Source of the DNA: a virus
IMG/VR virus record: IMGVR_UViG_3300024262_000170
Coordinates: 1 to 29,926 of that record
DNA length: 29,926 nucleotides
Direction: 5' to 3' (one strand)
Under the pieces are notes generated by a model, which saw only the letters and a program-made list of their open reading frames with translations, had not been told where the DNA came from and did no database searches. This document shows, piece by piece, positions 14,707-20,601 of this stretch (position 1 is its first letter; the number at the start of each line of letters is the position of its first letter). The translations under genes were made by a program, and so were the position numbers.

Positions 14707-15729
14707 ATGAAGAAATTAATAATAATTGGAGTTTTGATTTTGGCTTTAGTATGTTTAGGTGGTTGTGGAGGAGATATAACTCGTTTTTATTTTAACCTTA
14801 CGGGATGGAGTTCTGCTAATGCTACTTTTAATAATTGTATAGCAAGTTTAGATACCCCAGAGGAAATTTGTACGTATGGGATGGATAATTTCTTTTCCGA
14901 TGGCGACCAAATACCGCCTTATAGTCCTTATCAACAATGGTTATATGAAGATGGAGATTGTAATGACAGATCTACTTTTAATGTATATGCAGCTCATACA
15001 CACGGATACGAAGTCTATCAAATCCACGTAGAGAAAACAACGGCTGCTGGTAAAAAAGATGCTCACGCATTAGGTGTCTTTGTGGTAAATGGCAAACTAG
15101 ATTATTCAAGCCATGTGAGTTATTACCCAATTCAGGCGAGTTCCTTTCAGACGATTGTAAATCATTATCTATCCAGGATAGGAGAAACACTGAGATGGTG
15201 GCGTGCTATGGATTATAATTTGGATAAAGTAAGTGAATATAACATAACAAGAGCTATAGAAATGCACAGTCCTACTCCTAACCCAGATTATGTTGGAACA
15301 TTTATAGGAGAAGAAGCGAAAGAAAGAGGGTATGGTATGAATTACAATACTACATCCGTAAACAAAGGTAATCCAGCTTCATATTCAGGAGCAATCAGAC
15401 AAGTAATGCTCTATGCACAATCAGCTTTAGGTAATGTTCAAGTGGCAAGTTTTTATACAGTAGGTGTAAATCGTTTATCTACAAGAGACTATGAAACAAT
15501 TGGTTCTGTTAGTGCGGGTTATCATGAATACGATGTAAATATAACAGTTCATGCAGGTGATTATATAGGGATATATTATGGTGGTATAGCAGGTTATATT
15601 TGTAGGAGCAATGACGGTGATGGTATATGGGCTCGGGGTAGGGACGTTATCCCTTGTTCAGACGAAGAATTTACTCTTATAGAAGATTTTGTTATAAGCC
15701 TTGAAGGAATAGTAATCAGCCCACAATAA
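14707..15729 (+). CDS. Transglutaminase-like lipoprotein with shared C-terminal beta domain
   Basis: The start at 14707 is preferred because AGGAGGTG (14691-14698) precedes it; an ATG at 14686 would place that site inside the gene. The protein has 340 residues, with a lipobox LGGC (Cys 20). Residues ~48-150 form a transglutaminase-like papain-fold domain with Cys 85 in GDCNDRSTF, His 120 in AHALGVFV and a plausible third residue Asp 132. Residues ~212-335 share the NKGNPA...VHAGDYIGIY domain with the secreted protein at 12927-13514. The fold can cleave peptides or crosslink amines; which applies is unknown. It probably acts on the cell envelope of the host. Confidence 0.7.
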   Translation: MKKLIIIGVLILALVCLGGCGGDITRFYFNLTGWSSANATFNNCIASLDTPEEICTYGMDNFFSDGDQIPPYSPYQQWLYEDGDCNDRSTFNVYAAHTHGYEVYQIHVEKTTAAGKKDAHALGVFVVNGKLDYSSHVSYYPIQASSFQTIVNHYLSRIGETLRWWRAMDYNLDKVSEYNITRAIEMHSPTPNPDYVGTFIGEEAKERGYGMNYNTTSVNKGNPASYSGAIRQVMLYAQSALGNVQVASFYTVGVNRLSTRDYETIGSVSAGYHEYDVNITVHAGDYIGIYYGGIAGYICRSNDGDGIWARGRDVIPCSDEEFTLIEDFVISLEGIVISPQ

Positions 15730-15742
15730 AAATAACAAATTA

Positions 15743-15780
15743 AATATCGCTTGGTTTTAACGCCAAGCGATATTCATATT
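15743..15780 (+). terminator. Terminator-like perfect hairpin
   Basis: AATATCGCTTGG (15743-15754) and CCAAGCGATATT (15763-15774) form a perfect 12-bp stem with an 8-nt loop, 14 nt after the lipoprotein stop. The following CATATTTTGATT is only weakly T-rich, so termination may be partial. Confidence 0.6.
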
Positions 15781-15813
15781 TTGATTATAAAAAAGGATAA
15801 GGGGGATATTATT

Positions 15814-15984
15814 TTGGAGAGATTAGCTAAAGAGGTTGAACAGATATTCAATCAATTTGCCACTGAAGAATTGGGGAATAGACTTAGCCAATTCTCGATG
15901 ATTTCCTTTAAGGATATGATTTTAAATAAAATAAAAACTTATAAACCAATCGTAAAGGAAACAACTAAAGAAGTTAAGAAGTAA
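15814..15984 (+). CDS. Small helical protein before the lysis genes
   Basis: A TTG at 15814, 8 nt after AAGGGGGA, gives a 56-residue protein (MERLAKEVEQIFNQFATEEL at the start, ending in lysines). An upstream TTG at 15751 is rejected because it lies inside the terminator hairpin. The protein is largely helical with no membrane segment. Its place just ahead of the holin-like gene suggests a structural or lysis accessory role, but none is recognised. Confidence 0.55.
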   Translation: MERLAKEVEQIFNQFATEELGNRLSQFSMISFKDMILNKIKTYKPIVKETTKEVKK

Positions 15985-15999
15985 AAGGGGATGATATAA

Positions 16000-16329
16000 A
16001 TGAATCCAATAGAATTAGGAAAGGCAATATCTGAATATGGAACACCAATAATCACAGCTATAATGTTAATTTTGGTAGTTGCCCTGGTATGGTATTTGAT
16101 AAAACGACAGACTAAAAGGGAAGATAAGCACGATAAAATACAAGAAGAAGAAAGGCTATTTTACAGGACTTTAGTCAATAATGATTTAAAGAGTTTACAT
16201 AATGACAGCGTAAAAAATGCCGACTTGAATAATCAGAGCATAGTATTACTCAAAGATATCGGCGAGAACCAAAATAAATTGTGTAAATTAATAGAAAGTG
16301 TTGATAGGAGAATAAATGGACGAAAATAA
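16000..16329 (+). CDS. Holin-like single-span membrane protein
   Basis: The 109-residue protein has one N-terminal membrane segment (TPIITAIMLILVVALVWYLI, residues ~15-34). A charged coiled-coil tail follows (KRQTKREDKHDKIQEEER). This resembles BhlA-type holins or holin-associated proteins with one span and a cytoplasmic coil. It overlaps the start of the M15 peptidase gene, the standard neighbour of a holin. It would permeabilise the membrane or control the timing of endolysin release. A phage-encoded spacer or antiholin role is possible. Confidence 0.65.
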   Translation: MNPIELGKAISEYGTPIITAIMLILVVALVWYLIKRQTKREDKHDKIQEEERLFYRTLVNNDLKSLHNDSVKNADLNNQSIVLLKDIGENQNKLCKLIESVDRRINGRK

Positions 16330-16828
16330 AAAATCTTTAGGTAATCTTTCAACTAATTTTTGTAAATGGGAATTTCGATGTCCTTGTCCTAAATGCAGAA
16401 GAAAAAAGGTCCGGGTAAGTAGTCTATTACTATTTAAACTTGAAATGATGATAATGATTATTGACCGGGGGATTAATTTTCATAAACCTGTAACTGTTTT
16501 GAGTGGTAATAGATGTGAAGAAGAAAATAAAAGAATAGGCGGTTTCCCGGGATCTGAACATATACCGGACCCTGACGGAGAGGCGGCAGATATAACAGTT
16601 GATAGTCTAACACCAATAGAGTTAGGTTTAATAGCTGAAGAAGTAGGAGGTTTGAGGATAGGGATAGCTAAATGGGGTATTCATGTTGATGTTAAACCAC
16701 CATGCCCGAGTAAATTCTGGATCTACCTGGGTGGAAAAATTATCTATTCCGGTCCTATAGAAAATAATAATCTAATTGAATTTTACCAAAAAATAACAGG
16801 AAAAGGAGGTGAAAAAACAGATGACTAA
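16316..16828 (+). CDS. Endolysin, peptidase M15 family
   Basis: The 170-residue protein shows the zinc carboxy/endopeptidase pattern of family M15: SGNRCEEENKRIGG near residue 63, zinc ligands His 82 (GSEH) and Asp 92 (EAADI), and IHVDV with His 123 and catalytic-side Asp 125. It should cleave the stem-peptide cross-links of peptidoglycan. An extra N-terminal cysteine set (Cys 16, 22, 24, 27; CPCPKC) may bind another metal. It has no signal peptide, as expected if the holin lets it out. ATAGGAG precedes the ATG, which overlaps the holin-like gene by 14 nt. Confidence 0.85.
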   Translation: MDENKKSLGNLSTNFCKWEFRCPCPKCRRKKVRVSSLLLFKLEMMIMIIDRGINFHKPVTVLSGNRCEEENKRIGGFPGSEHIPDPDGEAADITVDSLTPIELGLIAEEVGGLRIGIAKWGIHVDVKPPCPSKFWIYLGGKIIYSGPIENNNLIEFYQKITGKGGEKTDD

Positions 16829-17090
16829 GATATTACAGTTAATCGGGATATTAGGGGGGTTAATTCCTTTGGTTCTGAGCTTAATTAAGCAATTTGAAAC
16901 CCCTGGATTCGGAGCAGAAAAAAAGCAGGTTATATTAGATAGCGTTGCTTCAATTTATGACAACCTAGAATTTACCTTTATTACCAAAGAAAAATTACTG
17001 GGCATTGTAAGTAATTTTATCGATATAGCTGTAGGTTTCTTTAATGCAGTCGGTTGGTTTAAAAAGTCAAACCCTACGCCCAATACCTAG
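16821..17090 (+). CDS. Small membrane protein of the lysis module
   Basis: The ATG at 16821 follows AAGGAGGTG; the GTG at 16809 is part of that site and is rejected. The 89-residue product has a hydrophobic N-terminal segment (ILQLIGILGGLIPLVLSLIK) and a second hydrophobic stretch near residues 60-78 (LGIVSNFIDIAVGFFNAVGW). Placement after the endolysin, overlapping it by 8 nt, fits a second holin or antiholin-like protein. Near the stop, the -1 frame is open and runs into the next gene. Confidence 0.6.
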   Translation: MTKILQLIGILGGLIPLVLSLIKQFETPGFGAEKKQVILDSVASIYDNLEFTFITKEKLLGIVSNFIDIAVGFFNAVGWFKKSNPTPNT

Positions 17091-17125
17091 GTGATTCCTG
17101 GTTAGAGAAGAATGCAACTATCCCT

Positions 17126-17344
17126 TTGTGGACCAAAATATTCAAGTCTTTAGGAATCTATGATCAGGACTATCACGAAAAATACAGGGAATACATTCAT
17201 AGTGAGAGATATGAAACCTATATAAATTTAGTAGCCAATGATATACAAGAGAAGATATTGCATATAAATAAAAAACAGATCCGGGAGTTAATGGATAAAA
17301 AATTCCCTGAAAAAGAATTTGTATGCCCGGATCTTCCTAAATAA
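17126..17344 (+). CDS. Hypothetical protein with uncertain start
   Basis: A TTG at 17126 gives 72 residues (WTKIFKSLGIYDQDYHEKYR at the start), but no good ribosome binding site precedes it. The same frame is open back to 17063 and its upstream codons (PYAQYLGDSWLEKNATIPLW) look like real protein. The protein may therefore be made by a -1 frameshift from the preceding gene near GGTTTAAAAAGTC, or may have lost its start. It is largely helical. No family is recognised. A strong terminator follows 57 nt after the stop. Confidence 0.5.
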   Translation: MWTKIFKSLGIYDQDYHEKYREYIHSERYETYINLVANDIQEKILHINKKQIRELMDKKFPEKEFVCPDLPK

Positions 17345-17677
17345 AATTGTCTACACTTTGCCCGCACGTGCTTTTTCATTAAAATTACCTCCATAATTTT
17401 GCTCCCTGGAAAATCAAAAGTTCCAGGGAGTTTTTGTTATATTATAAAATTCTACGCTAATTCTGCTATATTTATGTGCTTAATATTTTATATTATGTAA
17501 AGCATTATAAGCGGAAGGCACAATTTGCGTCTACGTTAATCCTGGTGCATATATGGGCATTTTGCCTTTTTTACTTATATTTCTCAGATTATTTGTTCCA
17601 AAAAGAAGGATATTCAATCCTCTATGTAGTAATAAGATGTAAAAGATAAAAAAATATGTGTTTAAGGGGGTAGTCGG
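17345..17677 (+). other. 333-bp intergenic region between late and early genes
   Basis: Besides the terminator at 17402-17438 the region is AT-rich. A weak second hairpin is possible, GGCA-TTT-TGCC followed by six T (17550-17570). A small inverted repeat, AGGAT-ATTCA-ATCCT, lies near 17610-17623. No promoter with both boxes is convincing, and no gene is supported. It may hold the start of the next transcript, since the GTG gene at 17678 follows. Confidence 0.5.
17402..17438 (+). terminator. Intrinsic terminator of the late operon
   Basis: CTCCCTGGAA (17402-17411) and TTCCAGGGAG (17421-17430) form a perfect 10-bp stem with a 9-nt loop, followed by TTTTTGTT. It ends the virion-lysis transcription unit. 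Confidence 0.93.
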
Positions 17678-17983
17678 GTGGGTCAATATAAAATTACTAA
17701 TAATAATATTATATCTTTTGAAATGACTGTAAAAATACAATATAAAGATTGTGAAATGATCTTTAAAAAAACTGACCAGGTTTTTACAATTGGTGTGGTG
17801 GACATCACAAAAAAAGGATATATCGTTGAATTTTACGAAACTTTTATATCAAAGAAAAAAATATATCCCAATTTACTTAACTATTTAAATAATGTGGTGG
17901 ATCAAGAACTTAATATCGTATATCAAAAATTAAAGATGAAAAAGAATTTTAGTAATAAAATAAGAAATAACAATAATTATTAA
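17678..17983 (+). CDS. Hypothetical small protein, first early-region gene
   Basis: The 101-residue protein starts with GTG, about 7 nt after AAGGGGGTAG. It is mixed alpha/beta (MTVKIQYKDCEMIFKKTDQV, then FTIGVVDITKKGYIVEFYET) with a basic Asn/Lys-rich C-terminus. A possible long helix near residues 60-90 precedes the basic end. No family is recognised. It lies between the late terminator and the promoter of the HTH gene, so it may be a regulator or a transfer-acquired accessory gene. Confidence 0.5.
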   Translation: MGQYKITNNNIISFEMTVKIQYKDCEMIFKKTDQVFTIGVVDITKKGYIVEFYETFISKKKIYPNLLNYLNNVVDQELNIVYQKLKMKKNFSNKIRNNNNY

Positions 17984-17998
17984 AATATTATAAAAAAT

Positions 17999-18028
17999 TT
18001 GACATATTATACATTCATATGTTATTAT
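17999..18028 (+). promoter_or_regulatory. Sigma-70-type promoter for the HTH gene
   Basis: TTGACA (17999-18004) matches the -35 consensus exactly. TATTAT (18023-18028), 18 bp downstream, is the likely -10. The ATG of the HTH gene follows at 18046 with AGAGGA before it, giving a short leader. It is the best promoter seen in the window. Confidence 0.8.
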
Positions 18029-18045
18029 ATCCATAGAGGAAAATC

Positions 18046-18264
18046 ATGGGAAAAAGAAATGTAATAGATATAAATTTAATAAAAGATGATAGAATCAAGA
18101 AGCTGGTTAATCTCGCTATAAAGCATGATATAAGTCCTACCTCAATGGCTCATTTTATCGGGGTAAGTTATGGCACATACAATAGATACCAGCAAGGTAA
18201 GACTATCCCTCAGAGCGAGAATACCAGGGCAGTTATAGATAATATAATAGATAAATTAAAATAA
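18046..18264 (+). CDS. Small HTH (XRE-like) DNA-binding regulator
   Basis: The 72-residue protein is almost only a helix-turn-helix. Helices HDISPTSMAHFIGVSYGTYN and RYQQGKTIP, near residues 28-56, match the Cro/C1-type pattern (turn glycine then a recognition helix). The size is that of a Cro-like or other phage control protein. It has its own strong promoter, and the long terminator at 18455-18532 lies downstream. It probably binds operators in this region, but no repeated operator sequence could be identified with confidence. Confidence 0.75.
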   Translation: MGKRNVIDINLIKDDRIKKLVNLAIKHDISPTSMAHFIGVSYGTYNRYQQGKTIPQSENTRAVIDNIIDKLK

Positions 18265-18340
18265 AACTAAAAAAGTAATTTAGGAAGGTGAAAACCGCAA
18301 TGGTGCTCAAGTATCCAGGGTCAGCCAAAATTGAATATTG

Positions 18341-18485
18341 GTCGGGTATTCGGGAAATATTTTATTTTTTATAGATTTTACAACGTCCTATAATGTATCA
18401 TATGCATACCAGATGTAAGTATCACTAAAAAAGTTTAATAATTTAAAATTTAATATAGCCAGATAATTAAGACCGAATATCCGAC
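18341..18485 (+). promoter_or_regulatory. Possible antiterminator pairing
   Basis: GTCGGGTATTCGG (18341-18353) can form 13 consecutive pairs (one G-U) with CCGAATATCCGAC (18473-18485). The latter is also the left arm of the terminator, so the two structures exclude each other, as in attenuators and riboswitches. It could equally be an antisense relic, since ~120 nt separate the arms. Confidence 0.4.
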
Positions 18486-18532
18486 AGGTTCGCGGTGCTC
18501 CTGTTGGTATTTGGTCTTTTTTGTTTTGGCTA
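18455..18532 (+). terminator. Large intrinsic terminator
   Basis: The arm at 18469-18488 pairs with 18500-18518 as an 11-bp and an 8-bp helix around one bulged T, with an 11-nt GC-rich loop, and a T-run follows at 18517-18522. An outer stem ATAGCCA (18455-18461) with TGGCTAT (18526-18532) may extend it. It ends the HTH transcript or a short RNA started near 18400. Confidence 0.9.
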
Positions 18533-18558
18533 TTTTTATTTTAGGGATAAATGTAAAA

Positions 18559-18633
18559 CAGGCCCCCGCAAGGTTGAGTTAAGGTTTTTGCCAAGACTTT
18601 GGATCTTAACTAAAGAACCTAAACGGGGGCCTG
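18559..18633 (+). promoter_or_regulatory. Long leader hairpin A, related to the one at 26989
   Basis: Nested stems form one rod: CAGGCCCCCG/CGGGGGCCTG (10 bp), AGGTT/AACCT (18571-18575 with 18616-18620), AGTTAAG/CTTAACT (18577-18583 with 18605-18611) and CCAA/TTGG (18591-18594 with 18599-18602). It is followed by A-rich sequence and AGGAGGTG, not by a T-run. The interior (TTAAGG-TT-GCCAA-AC...CTTTGG-TC) recurs in hairpin B. A processing site or a translation control element are both possible. Confidence 0.7.
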
Positions 18634-18655
18634 ATAAAAAAGGAGGTGAGAATAA

Positions 18656-18844
18656 TTGATAATTATTGAAGAAGATATGAAGTTAGGCACTAAAAGAAAA
18701 GTAACTTTTGACGAAACCTTTCGTAATTTATTAGTCACCAATGGATTAACAAGAGTTGCATTAAATTGTCTTTTATTAAGTAATATTAAAATATTAAATG
18801 AAAGATTTGCATATCACAGGCAAATCACAGGTTCAAATCAATAA
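18656..18844 (+). CDS. Hypothetical 62-residue protein
   Basis: A TTG start lies 9 nt after AGGAGG (18641-18646), right behind hairpin A. The residues (RKVTFDETFRNLLVTNGLTR, then ALNCLLLSNIKILNERFAYH) suggest mainly helices. No family is recognised and no membrane segment is clear. The ATG at 18677 is an alternative start but lacks its own binding site. It may form an operon with the zinc-ribbon gene 23 nt downstream. Confidence 0.5.
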   Translation: MIIIEEDMKLGTKRKVTFDETFRNLLVTNGLTRVALNCLLLSNIKILNERFAYHRQITGSNQ

Positions 18845-18866
18845 TAAATAAAGGGGGTGAATATCG

Positions 18867-19007
18867 ATGCCAAAAGTAAAGTGTCCTAAATGTGGGAAGG
18901 TCTGGCATGGCTGGGCCTTGAAATACAAAGTTTGTTTTTGTGATTGTGGAGAGAAATTAAAAATAATTAAGGAAGATATAAAAAATAATAGAAGTGGCAA
19001 AAATTGA
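18867..19007 (+). CDS. Small zinc-ribbon protein
   Basis: A 46-residue ORF (ATG at 18867, stop at 19005-19007) follows GGGGGTGA. It contains CPKCGK at residues 6-11 and CFCDCG near 23-28, two cysteine pairs that would bind zinc as a ribbon. The C-terminus is basic (IIKEDIKNNRSGKN). Such tiny zinc proteins are common in phage early regions and may bind nucleic acid or a host protein. No specific function is known. Confidence 0.6.
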   Translation: MPKVKCPKCGKVWHGWALKYKVCFCDCGEKLKIIKEDIKNNRSGKN

Positions 19008-19051
19008 AGAAAAATAAGAGTAAGGACCCATAAGATATTTAAATTAAAATC

Positions 19052-19129
19052 GGGTCTGGCTTGGTTATTGTAGATTATGGTGAAGTAAGGACCACTATAA
19101 TTTATCGACCCTTTAACCGGGCCAGGCCC
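19052..19129 (+). promoter_or_regulatory. Leader hairpin C before a lipoprotein gene
   Basis: A 15-bp stem pairs GGGTCTGGCTTGGTT (19052-19066) with AACCGGGCCAGGCCC (19115-19129), with three G-U pairs. Inside it, ATTATGGTG (19074-19082) pairs with CACTATAAT (19093-19101). It is followed by CACAAG and the ribosome binding site AAAGGAGGTG, with no T-run. The sequence GTAAGGACC occurs in the loop (19085-19093) and again upstream (19020-19028). Confidence 0.7.
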
Positions 19130-19155
19130 CACAAGAAAGGAGGTGAAAAAAAACA

Positions 19156-19698
19156 ATGAAAAAGCTAACTGTGTTGGTGGCAGTTATATTGATTGCTGGT
19201 TTACTTACCGGTTGTTGGTTATTTCCTGAACCAGAAAAAACAATTACCATTAACTGGTTTGAAGATGCTATAAGATATCATCCTGACGGAGAAATAATCA
19301 TTGGTGGTATATGGTATAACGACCCTCTTGGCCCTGCAACATTGATCCAGGATGGTGAAGGCTGGTGTTTCGTTGATCCAAACGAATTCTTCAATTACAA
19401 CATGACCCCAGAAATGGAACTTGAAGGAATCGTATTTATCAAGGAAACAGGATTATTATCCGGATACGCTACATATACTTTATATGAATTAAAGACAGAA
19501 AATAATTTTGTAGGTCAGGTAGAAATAGTTGTTGATGAAGATGGAACCAGCGGTACAATGATCGGAACTTACACTCAATTTAAGTATGCTTTTGGAACTG
19601 AAGACGAAGTGAAAGAAAAATATTCAAAGGCCGTTGAGTGCGTAGATGAAGGTAAGTGGTTCGTACAATATACTGATTATACTACTTACCCACGTTAA
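19156..19698 (+). CDS. Lipoprotein of unknown function
   Basis: The 180-residue protein has a lipobox LTGC (Cys 20). The mature part is strand-rich and acidic (WFEDAIRYHPDGEIIIGGIW, then VGQVEIVVDEDGTSGTMIGT), suggesting a small beta-barrel or sandwich. It has no cysteines beyond the lipidated one and two in the mature domain (Cys in GWCFV and VECV). It has a very strong AAAGGAGGTG site and lies between hairpins C and D. It probably faces the outside of the host membrane. No family is recognised. Confidence 0.6.
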   Translation: MKKLTVLVAVILIAGLLTGCWLFPEPEKTITINWFEDAIRYHPDGEIIIGGIWYNDPLGPATLIQDGEGWCFVDPNEFFNYNMTPEMELEGIVFIKETGLLSGYATYTLYELKTENNFVGQVEIVVDEDGTSGTMIGTYTQFKYAFGTEDEVKEKYSKAVECVDEGKWFVQYTDYTTYPR

Positions 19699-19714
19699 AT
19701 AAGCATTAAGGAGA

Positions 19715-19742
19715 AGGGGGCTTGAGGTCTGACAAGCCCCCT
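19715..19742 (+). promoter_or_regulatory. Leader hairpin D
   Basis: AGGGGGCTTG (19715-19724) and CAAGCCCCCT (19733-19742) form a perfect 10-bp stem with the loop AGGTCTGA. It is followed by AAATAAAAAATG and AAAGGAGG of the next gene, not by a T-run. It may be a weak terminator or an RNA processing site between the two lipoprotein genes. Confidence 0.7.
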
Positions 19743-19771
19743 AAATAAAAAATGAAAGGAGGTAAATTATT

Positions 19772-20302
19772 ATGAAAAAAACACTTTTAATTATTAGTAT
19801 TCTATCAATAGTCTTATTTCTTACCGGTTGCGGGGTTTTCAATCTTAATGGCTGGATTTGGCCTGAAGATGATTTAGAGTTTGCTAAATTAATTAGTGAA
19901 TTAAATACCCCAGAATTAATAGGTAACTATATGCACAAGAACTTCAAATATGAAGCACACAAAATTTATGCACCTGACCCTTATACGTTATGGAAAACAG
20001 GTAAGGGAGATTGTAATGACTTCTCTACCTTTGGGCAATTTATGGCTTATAGGAATGGTATTGAAGCATATACAATATTGATATCATTCAAGGGTACTTT
20101 TTATAATCACATGATAGCAGTATATGTGGAAGATTATGGAAAATCTTTTACCGACAACCGAAGGTATCTTAATAATAATGGTTTTTACTTTAATTCATTT
20201 CGAGAAATTGTAGATTATGATACTGAGAACTACATAGGTTTAAGATGGACAAAATATATTGTCTATGACTATAACATGGAAAAAATAGAGGAAGGAGAAT
20301 AG
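19772..20302 (+). CDS. Transglutaminase-like lipoprotein, second copy
   Basis: The 176-residue protein has a lipobox LTGC (Cys 20). Residues ~38-150 are a transglutaminase-like papain-fold domain: LNTPELIGNYMHKNF, then GKGDCNDFSTFGQFMAYRNG with catalytic Cys 81, NHMIAVYVE with His 113, and SFTDNRR with Asp 128. It parallels the lipoprotein at 14707-15729 (GDCNDRSTF, His in AHALGVFV) but lacks that protein's C-terminal beta domain. It would act on the outside of the membrane. Substrate unknown; processing or crosslinking of envelope peptides or proteins is possible. AAAGGAGG precedes the ATG. Confidence 0.7.
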   Translation: MKKTLLIISILSIVLFLTGCGVFNLNGWIWPEDDLEFAKLISELNTPELIGNYMHKNFKYEAHKIYAPDPYTLWKTGKGDCNDFSTFGQFMAYRNGIEAYTILISFKGTFYNHMIAVYVEDYGKSFTDNRRYLNNNGFYFNSFREIVDYDTENYIGLRWTKYIVYDYNMEKIEEGE

Positions 20303-20304
20303 TT

Positions 20305-20499
20305 ATTTTAACTAGAAATATATATAGTCTTATAAAATTGGCAGCGTTATTAATTCTTGGTATTGGGGCAGGTTTTTTATCTATTAAGAAAATTAAAGTA
20401 AAAAAAGGAAGTGAATTTCGAAATGAAAAAATGGATTTCAATAGCAAAAATAATCTGGGCTCTAACCGTGCTTATTCTTTTAATAGTTATATGTTTTAA
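20305..20499 (+). CDS. Possible small membrane protein with a non-standard start
   Basis: The frame beginning ATT at 20305, 7 nt after GGAG (20294-20297), encodes 64 residues with one membrane segment (LIKLAALLILGIGAGFLSI). No ATG, GTG or TTG start with a ribosome site is visible; a TTG at 20338 lacks one. The 3' half overlaps the next gene in another frame. An ATT start is rare but known (infC). It is kept because of the clear membrane segment. Confidence 0.35.
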   Translation: MLTRNIYSLIKLAALLILGIGAGFLSIKKIKVKKGSEFRNEKMDFNSKNNLGSNRAYSFNSYMF

Positions 20500-20584
20500 A
20501 GTTTTTGAATTAAAAGCAGATATTAACGAAACACATAGATTAATAATCAATACCGGATTATCTATAATTCAAAGAATAAAATAA
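20423..20584 (+). CDS. Small single-span membrane protein
   Basis: A 53-residue ORF starts at ATG 20423 after AAGGAAGTG. It begins KKWISIAKIIWALTVLILLI, a positive N-terminus followed by one membrane segment to about residue 26. A short polar tail follows (FELKADINETHRLI). It overlaps the preceding possible membrane frame. It is a candidate for a small regulatory or exclusion protein; no family is recognised. Confidence 0.55.
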   Translation: MKKWISIAKIIWALTVLILLIVICFKVFELKADINETHRLIINTGLSIIQRIK

Positions 20585-20601
20585 ATAGGGGGTAAATTAT
20601 T

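Larger units (their letters stand above)
18265..18655 (+). other. 391-bp gene-free region with structured RNA signals
   Basis: No coding frame is supported. The stretch contains an isolated TATAAT (18389-18394) with a poor -35, a segment (18341-18353) able to pair with the left arm of a strong terminator (18455-18532), and a long hairpin just before the next gene (18559-18633). It looks like a regulatory leader, trailer or small-RNA locus rather than a decayed gene. Confidence 0.6.

Noticed and set aside
17300-17379. Reverse-strand ORF starting at ATG 17379-17377 behind a GGAGGT-like sequence
   Set aside because: It runs antisense to the 17126 gene, its residues do not look like a conserved protein, and every real gene is on the + strand; the ribosome site is probably chance in AT-rich DNA.
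18265-18655. A diversity-generating retroelement or retron
   Set aside because: No reverse transcriptase gene or variable/template repeat pair is present; the structures are explained by terminator and hairpins.
18826-18842. A tRNA T-loop-like GGTTCAAATC
   Set aside because: No acceptor, anticodon or D arms can be paired around it; it lies inside the end of the 18656 gene.
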